Source: CAZRCG01 sp964598565 (lineage in GTDB: Bacteria; Bdellovibrionota; UBA2394). From it: DNA of 64,000 nucleotides. The notes beneath the pieces were generated by a model. It worked only from the letters and a program-made list of their open reading frames with translations. It made no database searches and was not told the DNA's origin. The stretch covers positions 1 to 64,000 of the forward strand of contig CAZRCG010000010.1 of assembly GCA_964598565.1 (NCBI GenBank), in the 5' to 3' direction. The position numbers were made by a program, and so were the translations under genes. How positions within the stretch are numbered: position 1 is the stretch's first letter; every line of letters starts with the position of its first letter. This document shows positions 17,141 through 24,763 of the stretch, piece after piece.

Positions 17141-18193
17141 TCATTTATTTCCTTTCATTCGCAGTCTTAGCCAAAGGGCTACTGATACCAGCGCTATAAG
17201 TAGGGGCACTTCAATAAGAGGGCCAATCACTGTGGCAAACGATGCAAGATGATCGATACCAAAGGTCGAAATAGCCACGGCAATTGCGAGCTCAAAGTTG
17301 TTACCTGCCGCCGTGAACGATAGGGTGGTGGCTCGTTCGTAGTCAGCCCGCAGTAAACGACTCATGGCAAATGAAATACCAAACATCAACACGAAATAGA
17401 GGGCCAGAGGTAGGGCCACTTTAAGCACGAGGAGAGGCGAGTCAACGATCTTATCGCCCTGAAAACTAAACATAACGACGATGGTGAAAAGAAGGGCGAT
17501 GAGGGTAATGGGGCTAATTTTGGGTAGAAATGTCGTTTGATACCAGTCGTCGCCTTTGTGCCTTCGAAGAAAAAATCGTATCAAAGTTCCTGCCAGAAAA
17601 GGGATGCCGAGATAAATCGAAACAGAAATCGCGATATCGACGACGGTGACATCAATGAGCACACTTGCCATTCCAAAGACGGAGGGTAATTTGAAAAGAA
17701 AAAACCATGCGTAGATAGGGAAGAGAAGAATCTGAAAGACAGAATTAAGAGCCACGAGGCCCGCGCAGTACTCTGAACTTCCTCGAGCGAGTTGATTCCA
17801 TACCAATACCATCGCAATACATCGTGCCAGCCCCATCAAAATAAGGCCCCACATAAGCTCGGGATAATCCCCCAAGAAGATAACGGCCAAGGTGAACATT
17901 AAAAAGGGCCCGACAATCCAGTTTTGAATCAGCGAAAGTGTGAGAATCTTGGTATCCCGAAAGATCGTGGGAAGCTCTTCGTATTTTACCTTCGCGAGCG
18001 GGGGCACCATCATCAAAATGAGACCAATTGCAATCGGTGCCGACACCGAGCCAATCTGCGCCGCATTCAGAAGATCTCTGAGTTCAGGTAAGAATCTTCC
18101 GGCCGCTATCCCGAGCCCCATGGCGAAAAATATCCAGAGGGTGAGATAGCGGTCGATAAATCCGAGCTTTGACGAGGGGGCCGTACTATCCAC
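17141..18193 (-). CDS. acr3: Arsenite efflux transporter, ACR3 family
   Basis: Ten predicted membrane helices and LGFIDRYLTLWIFFAMGLGI at the N-terminus identify the ACR3 (BASS superfamily) arsenite/H+ antiporter. WGLILMGLARCIAMVLVWNQ contains the conserved cysteine essential in ACR3, and TLSFTAAGNNFELAIAVAIS is the second diagnostic helix pair. The longer open frame to 18337 would overlap the upstream arsI gene extensively; the GTG at 18193 overlaps the arsI stop by 8 nt, gives a 350-aa protein of normal length and implies translational coupling. Confidence 0.9.
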   Translation of the reverse strand: MDSTAPSSKLGFIDRYLTLWIFFAMGLGIAAGRFLPELRDLLNAAQIGSVSAPIAIGLILMMVPPLAKVKYEELPTIFRDTKILTLSLIQNWIVGPFLMFTLAVIFLGDYPELMWGLILMGLARCIAMVLVWNQLARGSSEYCAGLVALNSVFQILLFPIYAWFFLFKLPSVFGMASVLIDVTVVDIAISVSIYLGIPFLAGTLIRFFLRRHKGDDWYQTTFLPKISPITLIALLFTIVVMFSFQGDKIVDSPLLVLKVALPLALYFVLMFGISFAMSRLLRADYERATTLSFTAAGNNFELAIAVAISTFGIDHLASFATVIGPLIEVPLLIALVSVALWLRLRMKGNK

Positions 18194-18587
18194 AGCAAGT
18201 GGTCTTCTCAGATTTCTCTGATATCGGAAGTTGCTCGTAGACGTAGAACAATTCCCACGCATTGCCATCGGGGTCTTTAAACCAAACTTTATCTTGTCGG
18301 GCAAAGCAGCAATTTGTTTGGTTCTCTGGTTTTCCAATGAGACCCATTGATTGCAGTTTTTTTGCCCATGTTTGCAGAGTTTCAGGGCTGTTCATTTCAA
18401 TGCCTAAGTGGGAAACCTGACTCACGCCTTGAGTCCCCGACTGTATTGAAAAGTTGAGGGCGGGCTCTTTTAAGTCAAATTTTGCATACGTGGCATTTTG
18501 CTTCTGAGGGGAGACTCCGAAAAGTTTTGAATAAAACGACACGGACTCAGGGACGTTTTTTACATTTAATGATAGATGGATTCTCAT
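18186..18587 (-). CDS. arsI: ArsI-type C-As lyase (VOC/CadI family)
   Basis: This 133-aa vicinal-oxygen-chelate protein carries the ArsI hallmarks. H4, H60 and E112 are at the positions of the Fe(II) ligands, and a vicinal cysteine pair C93-C94 in QTNCCFARQDKVWFKDPDG binds trivalent organoarsenicals. An extra Cys pair ends the protein (TTCCG). ArsI cleaves the carbon-arsenic bond of methylarsenite or trivalent roxarsone, giving As(III). Related CadI proteins have no proven reaction, so activity is inferred, but linkage to acr3, arsC and an ArsP-like permease supports ArsI. It lies between merR and acr3 in one operon, 14 nt after merR. Confidence 0.85.
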   Translation of the reverse strand: MRIHLSLNVKNVPESVSFYSKLFGVSPQKQNATYAKFDLKEPALNFSIQSGTQGVSQVSHLGIEMNSPETLQTWAKKLQSMGLIGKPENQTNCCFARQDKVWFKDPDGNAWELFYVYEQLPISEKSEKTTCCG

Positions 18588-18601
18588 GATAGGCTCCTTT
18601 T

Positions 18602-19024
18602 TCAGTTACAATAGTCTTCTTCGAAACAATCGGAAACTTTACACTCTTTAACGGAAGCAGATCCTTTTTCGCAGGCGCTCGATAGTCTCTTCAGCGACTT
18701 TTTCATTTGTAAAAGATCTTCAATCTTTTTTTCCACTTCATGCAGCTTATGATCGACGCGCTTTTTTAAGTCGAAGCATCGCACACGAGGATTCTCCTCT
18801 AAGCCTACGATTTCGGCGACCTCTGCTAGTGTGAAGCCGATCTCTTGTGCCCGTTTGATGAAGCGAATGCGACCGATGTCTTCTTGCCGATACTCTCTGA
18901 AACTCGATCGAGTCGGACTAGGTTGCTTCAAAAGTTTTTTGCGCTCATAAAAGCGAATAGTTTCCACTCCGACGCCGGCTTCTTTGGCTAGTTTACTGAT
19001 CGTAAAGAGAGGTTTAGCTGACAT
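18602..19024 (-). CDS. MerR-family metal-responsive regulator of arsenic operon
   Basis: The N-terminal winged helix-turn-helix is typical: TISKLAKEAGVGVETIRFYE, then RSSFREYRQEDIGRIRFIKR. A long dimerisation helix follows, and cysteines C83, C118, C128, C133 and C139 form a metal site; C83, C118 and C128 lie close to the Hg-binding C82, C117 and C126 of MerR. Ars operons normally use ArsR repressors, so a MerR-type activator is unusual. It is the first gene of merR-arsI-acr3-arsC, and its own promoter has the 20-bp spacer and central palindrome typical of MerR targets, so autoactivation by metal is expected. As(III) is the likely inducer; Hg(II) or another thiophilic metal is possible. Confidence 0.88.
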   Translation of the reverse strand: MSAKPLFTISKLAKEAGVGVETIRFYERKKLLKQPSPTRSSFREYRQEDIGRIRFIKRAQEIGFTLAEVAEIVGLEENPRVRCFDLKKRVDHKLHEVEKKIEDLLQMKKSLKRLSSACEKGSASVKECKVSDCFEEDYCN

Positions 19025-19030
19025 ATAAAC

Positions 19031-19062
19031 AGTCTACACTCCGTACAATAGTACGGAGTCAA
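19031..19062 (-). promoter_or_regulatory. MerR-type operator-promoter with 20-bp spacer
   Basis: On the minus strand, TTGACT (19062-19057) and TAGACT (19036-19031) are separated by 20 bp that contain the perfect dyad ACTCCGTAC-N4-GTACGGAGT (19038-19059). This copies the layout of ZntR/CueR targets, in which the over-long spacer is corrected by the bound activator. TAGACT ends 6 nt before the merR ATG at 19024, so the transcript is predicted to be leaderless. Confidence 0.82.
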
Positions 19063-19141
19063 GGGCCCATTTACTTATATCGTTACTTTCGTGTTCACAC
19101 GCTCGATGAAGAGTGACACACTCAGAGACCGAGGTGCGCAG

Positions 19142-19375
19142 ATGAAATTTTTGAAAGTTTTGGGGCCTGGCTGTAAGCGATGTAAGCAGCTTGAGCACAA
19201 TGTTCGTGAGGCGATCGCCGGTTCTGAGTCGGAGTATGACGTGCAGAAGATTGACCAAATCGAAGATATGGTGAAATACAATATGCTGAAATCGCCGGGT
19301 CTCGTCGTGGATGAAAGACTTGTGGTTTCGGGTCAGGTGCCGACGATTGAAGAAATTCGTGAGTTAATTAAGTAA
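19142..19375 (+). CDS. Small thioredoxin-family redox protein
   Basis: The 77-aa protein MKFLKVLGPGCKRCKQLEHN has a CxxC active site (C11 and C14) and the length and pattern of the redox-active disulfide protein 2 family (TIGR00412), with a cis-Pro region at LKSPGLVVDERLVVSG. GAGGTG lies 8 nt before the ATG; a GTG at 19091 is in frame but has no ribosome site. It is three bases upstream of the ArsP-like permease gene. This pair is common: the redox protein may hand a reduced thiol or metalloid to the permease, or supply electrons for arsenic chemistry. It is divergent from the merR operon. Confidence 0.85.
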   Translation: MKFLKVLGPGCKRCKQLEHNVREAIAGSESEYDVQKIDQIEDMVKYNMLKSPGLVVDERLVVSGQVPTIEEIRELIK

Positions 19376-19378
19376 CGC

Positions 19379-20341
19379 GTGTTTGATCTTTTTGCTACAT
19401 GGCTTGTCTATCAGGTTTTGAAATTGAACCCCGAGTCTCATGGGGGGCAAGCGGTCCACTTTTTTGTCGACGATACGTTCAAGATTCTTTTCTTATTGCT
19501 GGTCATGACCTTTGCCATGGGGCTTGTAAATTCGTATCTGCCGATTCATCGCATACGCGATTTCTTGAATCAAAAAAAACTTTTCGGCTTTCAATATTTA
19601 ATGGCGGCGATTTTTGGAGCCATCACACCGTTTTGCAGCTGTTCATCTATTCCGTTGTTTATTGGCTTTCTCAAAGGGGGAATTCCTCTGGGCGTTACAC
19701 TTGCATTCCTAATTACCTCGCCGTTAGTAAATGAGGTGGCGTTGGCGATATTTCTTGGACTTTTCGGTTGGAAGGTGACGCTGATTTACGCGGGTTCTGG
19801 TATTTTAATGGGCACGGTGCTGGGCTGGATTTTGGGAAGTTTACGACTTGAGCGATATTTGTCACCCTGGGTGATTGCGGTTACTCAGAATCGCGAAGAA
19901 CAAGCCATGCCGATCTCTGCACAGCTTTTTTGGCCGCGAGTTCGTGCCGTAAGTAGAGAGGCCTGGGCCATCACAAAAAGTGTGACCCCTTATGTGCTCG
20001 TCGGCATTGCCATTGGGGCTGGTATCCATGGTTTTGTCCCAACCGATTTTTTTGAGCCTTATATCGGCAAACAGAATATTTTTGCGGTGCCGACGGCGGT
20101 AGCCTTAGGCATTCCGCTCTATGCAAATGCTACGGGCGTGATTCCCATCCTACAGGCCCTTGTTACCAAGGGAATTCCATTGGGAACCGCTCTGGCATTT
20201 TCTATGGCGGTGGTGGGATTATCAATTCCAGAGGGCGCCCTTCTTAAAAAAGTGATGACGACACGCCTCATAGCCATCTATTTCGGAAGTGTCGGGCTTT
20301 GTATCGTTTTGCTAGGATATTTCTTTAATATCATTTTGTGA
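19379..20341 (+). CDS. arsP: ArsP-like permease (organoarsenical efflux)
   Basis: This 320-aa permease of the PF03773 family has eight or more membrane helices. The sequence FGAITPFCSCSSIPLFIGFL followed by a GGIPLGVTLAFLITSPLVN loop is the conserved core; ArsP proteins use such cysteines to bind trivalent organoarsenicals, and ArsP exports methylarsenite and trivalent aromatic arsenicals. A second half-repeat GIPLYANATGVIPILQALVT mirrors the first. The start is GTG three bases after the thioredoxin stop. Other PF03773 members transport unknown substrates, so the arsenic assignment rests mainly on its place next to arsI and acr3. Confidence 0.78.
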   Translation: MFDLFATWLVYQVLKLNPESHGGQAVHFFVDDTFKILFLLLVMTFAMGLVNSYLPIHRIRDFLNQKKLFGFQYLMAAIFGAITPFCSCSSIPLFIGFLKGGIPLGVTLAFLITSPLVNEVALAIFLGLFGWKVTLIYAGSGILMGTVLGWILGSLRLERYLSPWVIAVTQNREEQAMPISAQLFWPRVRAVSREAWAITKSVTPYVLVGIAIGAGIHGFVPTDFFEPYIGKQNIFAVPTAVALGIPLYANATGVIPILQALVTKGIPLGTALAFSMAVVGLSIPEGALLKKVMTTRLIAIYFGSVGLCIVLLGYFFNIIL

Positions 20342-20425
20342 GGCGAGAGTTTTTTGTGGGTCAGAATGCATAGCCTCTTGCTCCATCACCTGTGTCAGGT
20401 ATCTCTTCGAACGGAAGAAGCCTTT

Positions 20426-21373
20426 TTATCTTGGGAGGAGGACCTCACCTCTCGATGTTTCGGCGCCCACAGGTGCAAACCAGCGCCGACGATGAATTTC
20501 CACTTGTTGGCCTACTCGGGGTTCCGTGATGCTGCCCGCTTCGGTTTCAGCAGCTGGCCATTCAAATTGTAGGGAAGTATTTCTGTCGTGTGTGGGAGTG
20601 ATGGTGACGAGACTGCCCGTGACGTTGGTGATTTCACCTTCTACTGTCAGGGGTTGTCGACTGTAGGGAACAAGAATGCTTACGGCAAGGGCACCCGCTG
20701 CGGCGACACCGTACCAAATACGGCGAACAGTCTGCGGTGACCAACGAGACGAAAGGTCTGGAGCAAAACTTTGAGAACGCTCAAGCCTCTCAGAGGCAGA
20801 GCTGCTCTGTGAGGCGGAGCTTCTTGTCGACGAGGCGCCCCTCGTCGAGGTTGCACTCCTCGTCGAAGCTTCAAAGCCTAGCCGAGCTTCGTCGTTCGTG
20901 AGTTCAGCACCGCAACCCGAGCATCTTGTGTCTATACTAAAGTTAGTCGCCGTACAAAAAGGGCATTTCCACTTGTCTCCCGTGCCGGCGAATTCAGAGC
21001 CCTTCTCACCATCTGCAATCAGCCCCGCCACTGGAACATAGACCTTAAGAAAAATATCATAACCTCCGAGCTGGTTTCGCTTTCGAATTTGTTCTTGCTT
21101 TAGCTCGATGAACGGCTCTCCTTTATGAGGACTGCCGCAGTTCATACAGGCCTGGCGGCCGTCGACAGGTTTTGAACTCGCGATAGAGGCGCAGGATTTA
21201 CACTTATAGTTTCTCCAGATGCGAGTGGAAGTGGCTTTTACAATCATCGCCCGGCATTCGACCGTCTGACCGTCTGGCCCCGTGGTAGCCTCATTGGCTA
21301 AGCTCACCTCAGGCTTCGAAAAGGCAGCTACAAATAGAACAAATACGAAGGCATAGCGGCTTAGGGGTCTCAT
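20426..21373 (-). CDS. Exported double zinc-ribbon protein with a membrane segment
   Basis: A signal peptide (YAFVFVLFVAAFSKPEVSLA) is followed by two zinc-ribbon units: YKCKSCASI ... ACMNCGSPHKG (about residues 55-85) and WKCPFCTATN ... RCSGCGAEL (about 135-160). A Ser/Thr/Arg-rich linker runs from 170 to 205, then one membrane helix (WYGVAAAGALAVSILVPY) and a C-terminal beta-rich domain of about 75 aa. Zinc ribbons outside the cytoplasm are uncommon. The gene starts inside the stop codon of the 1058-aa glycine-rich protein (4-nt ATGA overlap), so the two are translationally coupled and probably act together. I cannot assign a function. Confidence 0.7.
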   Translation of the reverse strand: MRPLSRYAFVFVLFVAAFSKPEVSLANEATTGPDGQTVECRAMIVKATSTRIWRNYKCKSCASIASSKPVDGRQACMNCGSPHKGEPFIELKQEQIRKRNQLGGYDIFLKVYVPVAGLIADGEKGSEFAGTGDKWKCPFCTATNFSIDTRCSGCGAELTNDEARLGFEASTRSATSTRGASSTRSSASQSSSASERLERSQSFAPDLSSRWSPQTVRRIWYGVAAAGALAVSILVPYSRQPLTVEGEITNVTGSLVTITPTHDRNTSLQFEWPAAETEAGSITEPRVGQQVEIHRRRWFAPVGAETSRGEVLLPR

Positions 21374-24300
21374 TTTGTGTTCACCCAGTTTCCTTTCTTG
21401 AGAACGTCATCAGAAGTTTCAGCATCGCCTCGGCTCGGGTAGACTAGCAGCCGTTGAAGAGATTCATCATCGTCGAGTGCAATAAGATGCCTACGTCGAA
21501 GCTTAAATTTCTGTTTGAGACGTTGTTTCTCTTTGTCGATAAATGTTTGGCTTTCGTGGGCCCTATCACTAAATAGTTCTGGTAGACGTTTTTTAAAGAA
21601 ATAAGACAAATATTTCCGAAGATCTTTTACAGTTCGGTTCGATGTCACATTCTCTAAATAGAACGAAACCTGAGCCAACTGACGACTGATATCACGTACC
21701 GTCTGCTCAGAGGGAACCTCATCGCGAAAATGGTGCTGAAAATAACCCAGAAGAAATTCAAGTTTCCAGGCAATGCGAGATTCCTTGGTATGGCTCGTAG
21801 AAATTCGTCGCCACGTATCGATTTGTTCTACCATATCGTGGACAATAGCTTGAGAGCTGAGTTGTGCCCAAGCCACCTGATTGTTTCTACTCGCTCTTAG
21901 AAATACCTGAAGCTTGCGTTGAAACGGAAGAGTCAGAAGAAAAGAGATAATGTTTTCGTCGCTGCGAACGAAGTGATCTGAATGAACTTGGGCATCAGAA
22001 GCAGCGAGATAGAGGGCACGGCCTGAGTCCGGATTGATCGTTCGTCGAACAAATACGCGGTCAAACGCTTGAGAGTTATTATTGGTGGTGGAATCTAAAA
22101 TATATCGGTGGTGTGGAAAGGCCTCGCTTAAATTGTGCGAAACTCTTTTTGCAATGGTAGACCACGCATCCTTTGTTGCTTTAAATACTGGGACGGCTTT
22201 CATGAGGGTGGGCGATGGATTTCGAAAGGACTCAATGTCTGCAGCATTCTCAACGATATCTAAGTCTTCAGGATCTGTAGCCATCATCCACGGTAAGAAG
22301 CCTCGACGTTGATCCCCTCCCAGAATATAGAAGCTCACTCTTTGAGAAGCGGCTGAAATGAGATCTTCTGCAGATAAGGCGTCCGAACCCATCGAGGTTC
22401 TCGCGCGATTCGAACGATTATTAAGTACGATAATGGTCTTGCCTCTAAAATGCTCGCCTAAGGTTTTGCCGTCTTCAAGTGTACGCTTTAGATCGACATG
22501 ACCATAGTAACTCGCGTCCCAGATATCGGCTTTAAGGCCTAACTCGTCGATGAGTCCGAGCCATGCCAGCACTTCGGCACGTTCGGAGTGGTGGTTTGTT
22601 ACCAGCAAAATATCAGAGCCCTTCGTATGACGAAACTTCATGCCGATGCGCAGCGAGATTCTGTTTTGTTGTATGGTGCGAGGAGCTTTTTCAACGCTGC
22701 CTAAGAGTGGAAGTTTTAGCTCTTGCATAAAATCCACTGAAGTATAGGGATCGATCGACTCAGGAAGGGTAATTTTACCTTGGAGAAGCATTTGTTCACC
22801 AGCGCCGAGCTGGCCGATGGCAAAAACAAAATCTTCGGCGAGATCAACAGTCGCATCATTCATTTGAAGTTTGAAAGGGAGCGACTTTTGAGTGGCCTGA
22901 ATCAGGCTGAGCACAATCTCTCGCTGACTTTCTGACGAATTGCCTAGCGGTAAAGACGAAATATTTGTGAGACGATAAGAGATATCGCTGGTCTCACCGG
23001 GAGCAAGAGTTTCAGGCATCTTAAGAACAGAAATTTCTAAGGGATGCGTGATGGGCAATGTCTGTGCATAGTTAAAGTCTTGGTAATTAAAAAAAATACG
23101 AGGCACCTGTCCGAGCGTTGAGACAGAGGTTGAATCTGTCCAGCGACCGTTCTGGCCGATGCCCGTCGATGCGGCGACTCTAAACTCGTAGCGACCGGGA
23201 ATTTGATAGACATCATTGTGCATAATCTGAGGAAGCTCTACGGGTGCCGTGATGGATTTCAACCAATGGTTGTCATTCAGACGAACCATCACAGACGCTT
23301 TGCCCTGCGGACTTGGCATTTCTCCGAGATTGCGAATGGTAATTTTTTCAAGGTAGAGCGTGTCGTTCGGTTCGATAATACCGCCGGTCGAATCGGTGAC
23401 CGAAAAAGACACCAGTTCAAGTCGTGAGGTCGAGGTATAATATTGAACTCGGCCATCGGGCTGCACTAACTCATATCGAAAGCTGCCATTGGGGCCCGCT
23501 TCTCCTGCGTGAGTACGGCCTGATCCAGAGTATCCACTAGAGCCAGTGGATCCATCAGAACCTCCGGGTGTCGTATAGGTCTGCATGATATCGCGACTGC
23601 CGTAGGAGACAGAGCCGTCGCCGTGTTTAATTTCGTAGGTTTCAGTTCCTGTTTTCACTTGGTAGCTATCGGACGAGCCGCCTCGGCCACCGGGTCCACC
23701 CGAACCCCCGCTGCCATTGCGCCCCGCCTCACCACCTGCACCACCCGACACATCGATCCGTTCCATCAGAAGCGCCAGGTGCAGATCGTCTGCTTTGAAA
23801 CGAACTGTGCCGTGGCCACCACGGCCTCCATTTGAACCCGGACTGCCGTCTCCTCCATCGCCGCCTCGGCCACCGGGTCCACCGTCGGTAGCTCCTGATC
23901 GCCCACTTGCGTTGCGACCATTGGAGCCAGAGGATCCAGTCGCTCCATCGCCTCCGAAACCGCCATTGCCCCCTCTTCCTCCGCGAGCATCGATGGAAAA
24001 TCGAGGCCCGTGCGGACCAGCCGTGTAAGAGTTAACGGATTGAGGGGCAATTTGCTCCGAGCTTCCTCTTAGGCGAGGGGCTCTAAGGGGCTGCGACGCT
24101 TCTTTCGCCTCTGAAGATCTGAATCTTCGCGAGGACTCAACAGCTCCCAGGTCTTCAAATAGCCAAACCTTGGTGTTTACAATCGCCGCTTCTGTAGCCC
24201 CGAGGGTTCCCTCGTCTTCGAGAATCAGAAGAAAATCTTTCGCATGGTCTCCAGGTGTGGATCGACCAGCATCGCTGCCATCTGCCCCAGAGAATGAGCC

Positions 24301-24546
24301 ATCTTGACCATGTCTGGCGTCTGAGCCGTTTGCCCCCTTGGCATCGATGAGAACGCTTTGGCCGTAACTAACTGCACCGATGAATGACAACGCGCCATAC
24401 ATTAGAAGACTCGAGACGAGGCATCGACAGGTCCACCGTAGGTCGCGCGGTAGGTCAGCGAGGAGGTTGGGAAGCTTGCAAAAAAGTTTTGGCAGGGCAC
24501 AAACCAGTCGTCGAAATTTTAGCAGCGGCATAGAGAGCCCCGTCAT
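21370..24546 (-). CDS. Exported glycine-rich 1058-aa protein with beta domain and Rossmann-like domain
   Basis: Near the N-terminus is a membrane or signal segment (LVSSLLMYGALSFIGAVSYG) followed directly by VLIDAKGANGSDARHGQDG, then a 100-residue Gly/Ser/Asn/Asp-rich block (about 205-300) in collagen-like GG.GG periodicity, for example GGRGGNGGFGGDGATGSSG. A beta-sandwich-like part follows (about 380-620). At about 640-760 comes an alternating strand/helix region with DILLVTNHHSERAEVLAWLG, LKADIWDAS and KTIIVLNNRS, which reads as a Rossmann-like fold. The C-terminus is helical and very basic. The Gly-rich part resembles that of DUF7932-type proteins. Function is unknown; a surface or envelope assembly is the best guess. 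Confidence 0.7.
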   Translation of the reverse strand: MTGLSMPLLKFRRLVCALPKLFCKLPNLLADLPRDLRWTCRCLVSSLLMYGALSFIGAVSYGQSVLIDAKGANGSDARHGQDGSFSGADGSDAGRSTPGDHAKDFLLILEDEGTLGATEAAIVNTKVWLFEDLGAVESSRRFRSSEAKEASQPLRAPRLRGSSEQIAPQSVNSYTAGPHGPRFSIDARGGRGGNGGFGGDGATGSSGSNGRNASGRSGATDGGPGGRGGDGGDGSPGSNGGRGGHGTVRFKADDLHLALLMERIDVSGGAGGEAGRNGSGGSGGPGGRGGSSDSYQVKTGTETYEIKHGDGSVSYGSRDIMQTYTTPGGSDGSTGSSGYSGSGRTHAGEAGPNGSFRYELVQPDGRVQYYTSTSRLELVSFSVTDSTGGIIEPNDTLYLEKITIRNLGEMPSPQGKASVMVRLNDNHWLKSITAPVELPQIMHNDVYQIPGRYEFRVAASTGIGQNGRWTDSTSVSTLGQVPRIFFNYQDFNYAQTLPITHPLEISVLKMPETLAPGETSDISYRLTNISSLPLGNSSESQREIVLSLIQATQKSLPFKLQMNDATVDLAEDFVFAIGQLGAGEQMLLQGKITLPESIDPYTSVDFMQELKLPLLGSVEKAPRTIQQNRISLRIGMKFRHTKGSDILLVTNHHSERAEVLAWLGLIDELGLKADIWDASYYGHVDLKRTLEDGKTLGEHFRGKTIIVLNNRSNRARTSMGSDALSAEDLISAASQRVSFYILGGDQRRGFLPWMMATDPEDLDIVENAADIESFRNPSPTLMKAVPVFKATKDAWSTIAKRVSHNLSEAFPHHRYILDSTTNNNSQAFDRVFVRRTINPDSGRALYLAASDAQVHSDHFVRSDENIISFLLTLPFQRKLQVFLRASRNNQVAWAQLSSQAIVHDMVEQIDTWRRISTSHTKESRIAWKLEFLLGYFQHHFRDEVPSEQTVRDISRQLAQVSFYLENVTSNRTVKDLRKYLSYFFKKRLPELFSDRAHESQTFIDKEKQRLKQKFKLRRRHLIALDDDESLQRLLVYPSRGDAETSDDVLKKGNWVNTK

Positions 24547-24644
24547 ACTTCACCAGGATTACAAATCAAGTACAAAGCCCCTGGAAAGAGAGAGTCTACG
24601 GTGATGAGCTATTTCTTGCCTTAGCCCAATCGCTGCATAGGTTA

Positions 24645-24659
24645 AGAGCCCATCCGAAA
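24645..24659 (+). repeat. 15-bp IS-end-like sequence, copy 2
   Basis: AGAGCCCATCCGAAA matches 10462-10476 at 14 of 15 positions. It lies in the 217-nt space between the glycine-rich gene and the FN3 gene, just before a strong hairpin (24674-24701). Confidence 0.4.
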
Positions 24660-24673
24660 AGTGGATATCTATT

Positions 24674-24701
24674 GCGGCTGGCTGCAAAGGTCGCCAGCCG
24701 C
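24674..24701. repeat. Perfect 9-bp hairpin between FN3 and glycine-rich genes
   Basis: GCGGCTGGC (24674-24682) and GCCAGCCGC (24693-24701) enclose a 10-nt loop. No T-run follows on either strand, so it is not a standard terminator. Together with the adjacent IS-end-like sequence it could be a remnant of a small mobile element. Confidence 0.5.
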
Positions 24702-24763
24702 GTTCTCGACACAAAAATGTGCTCAATGGTCAGAGAGGCCACCTCCGCGCGCAGGCGAGTATT

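Noticed and set aside
18194..18337. N-terminal extension of the arsenite transporter
   Set aside because: It would overlap arsI by 150 nt in another frame and has no transporter similarity; GTG 18193 gives normal ACR3 length.
23717..24028. Plus-strand 103-aa Pro-rich open frame
   Set aside because: It is the complement of the Gly-rich coding block of the 1058-aa minus-strand gene; Gly codons on one strand read as Pro on the other. No ribosome site.
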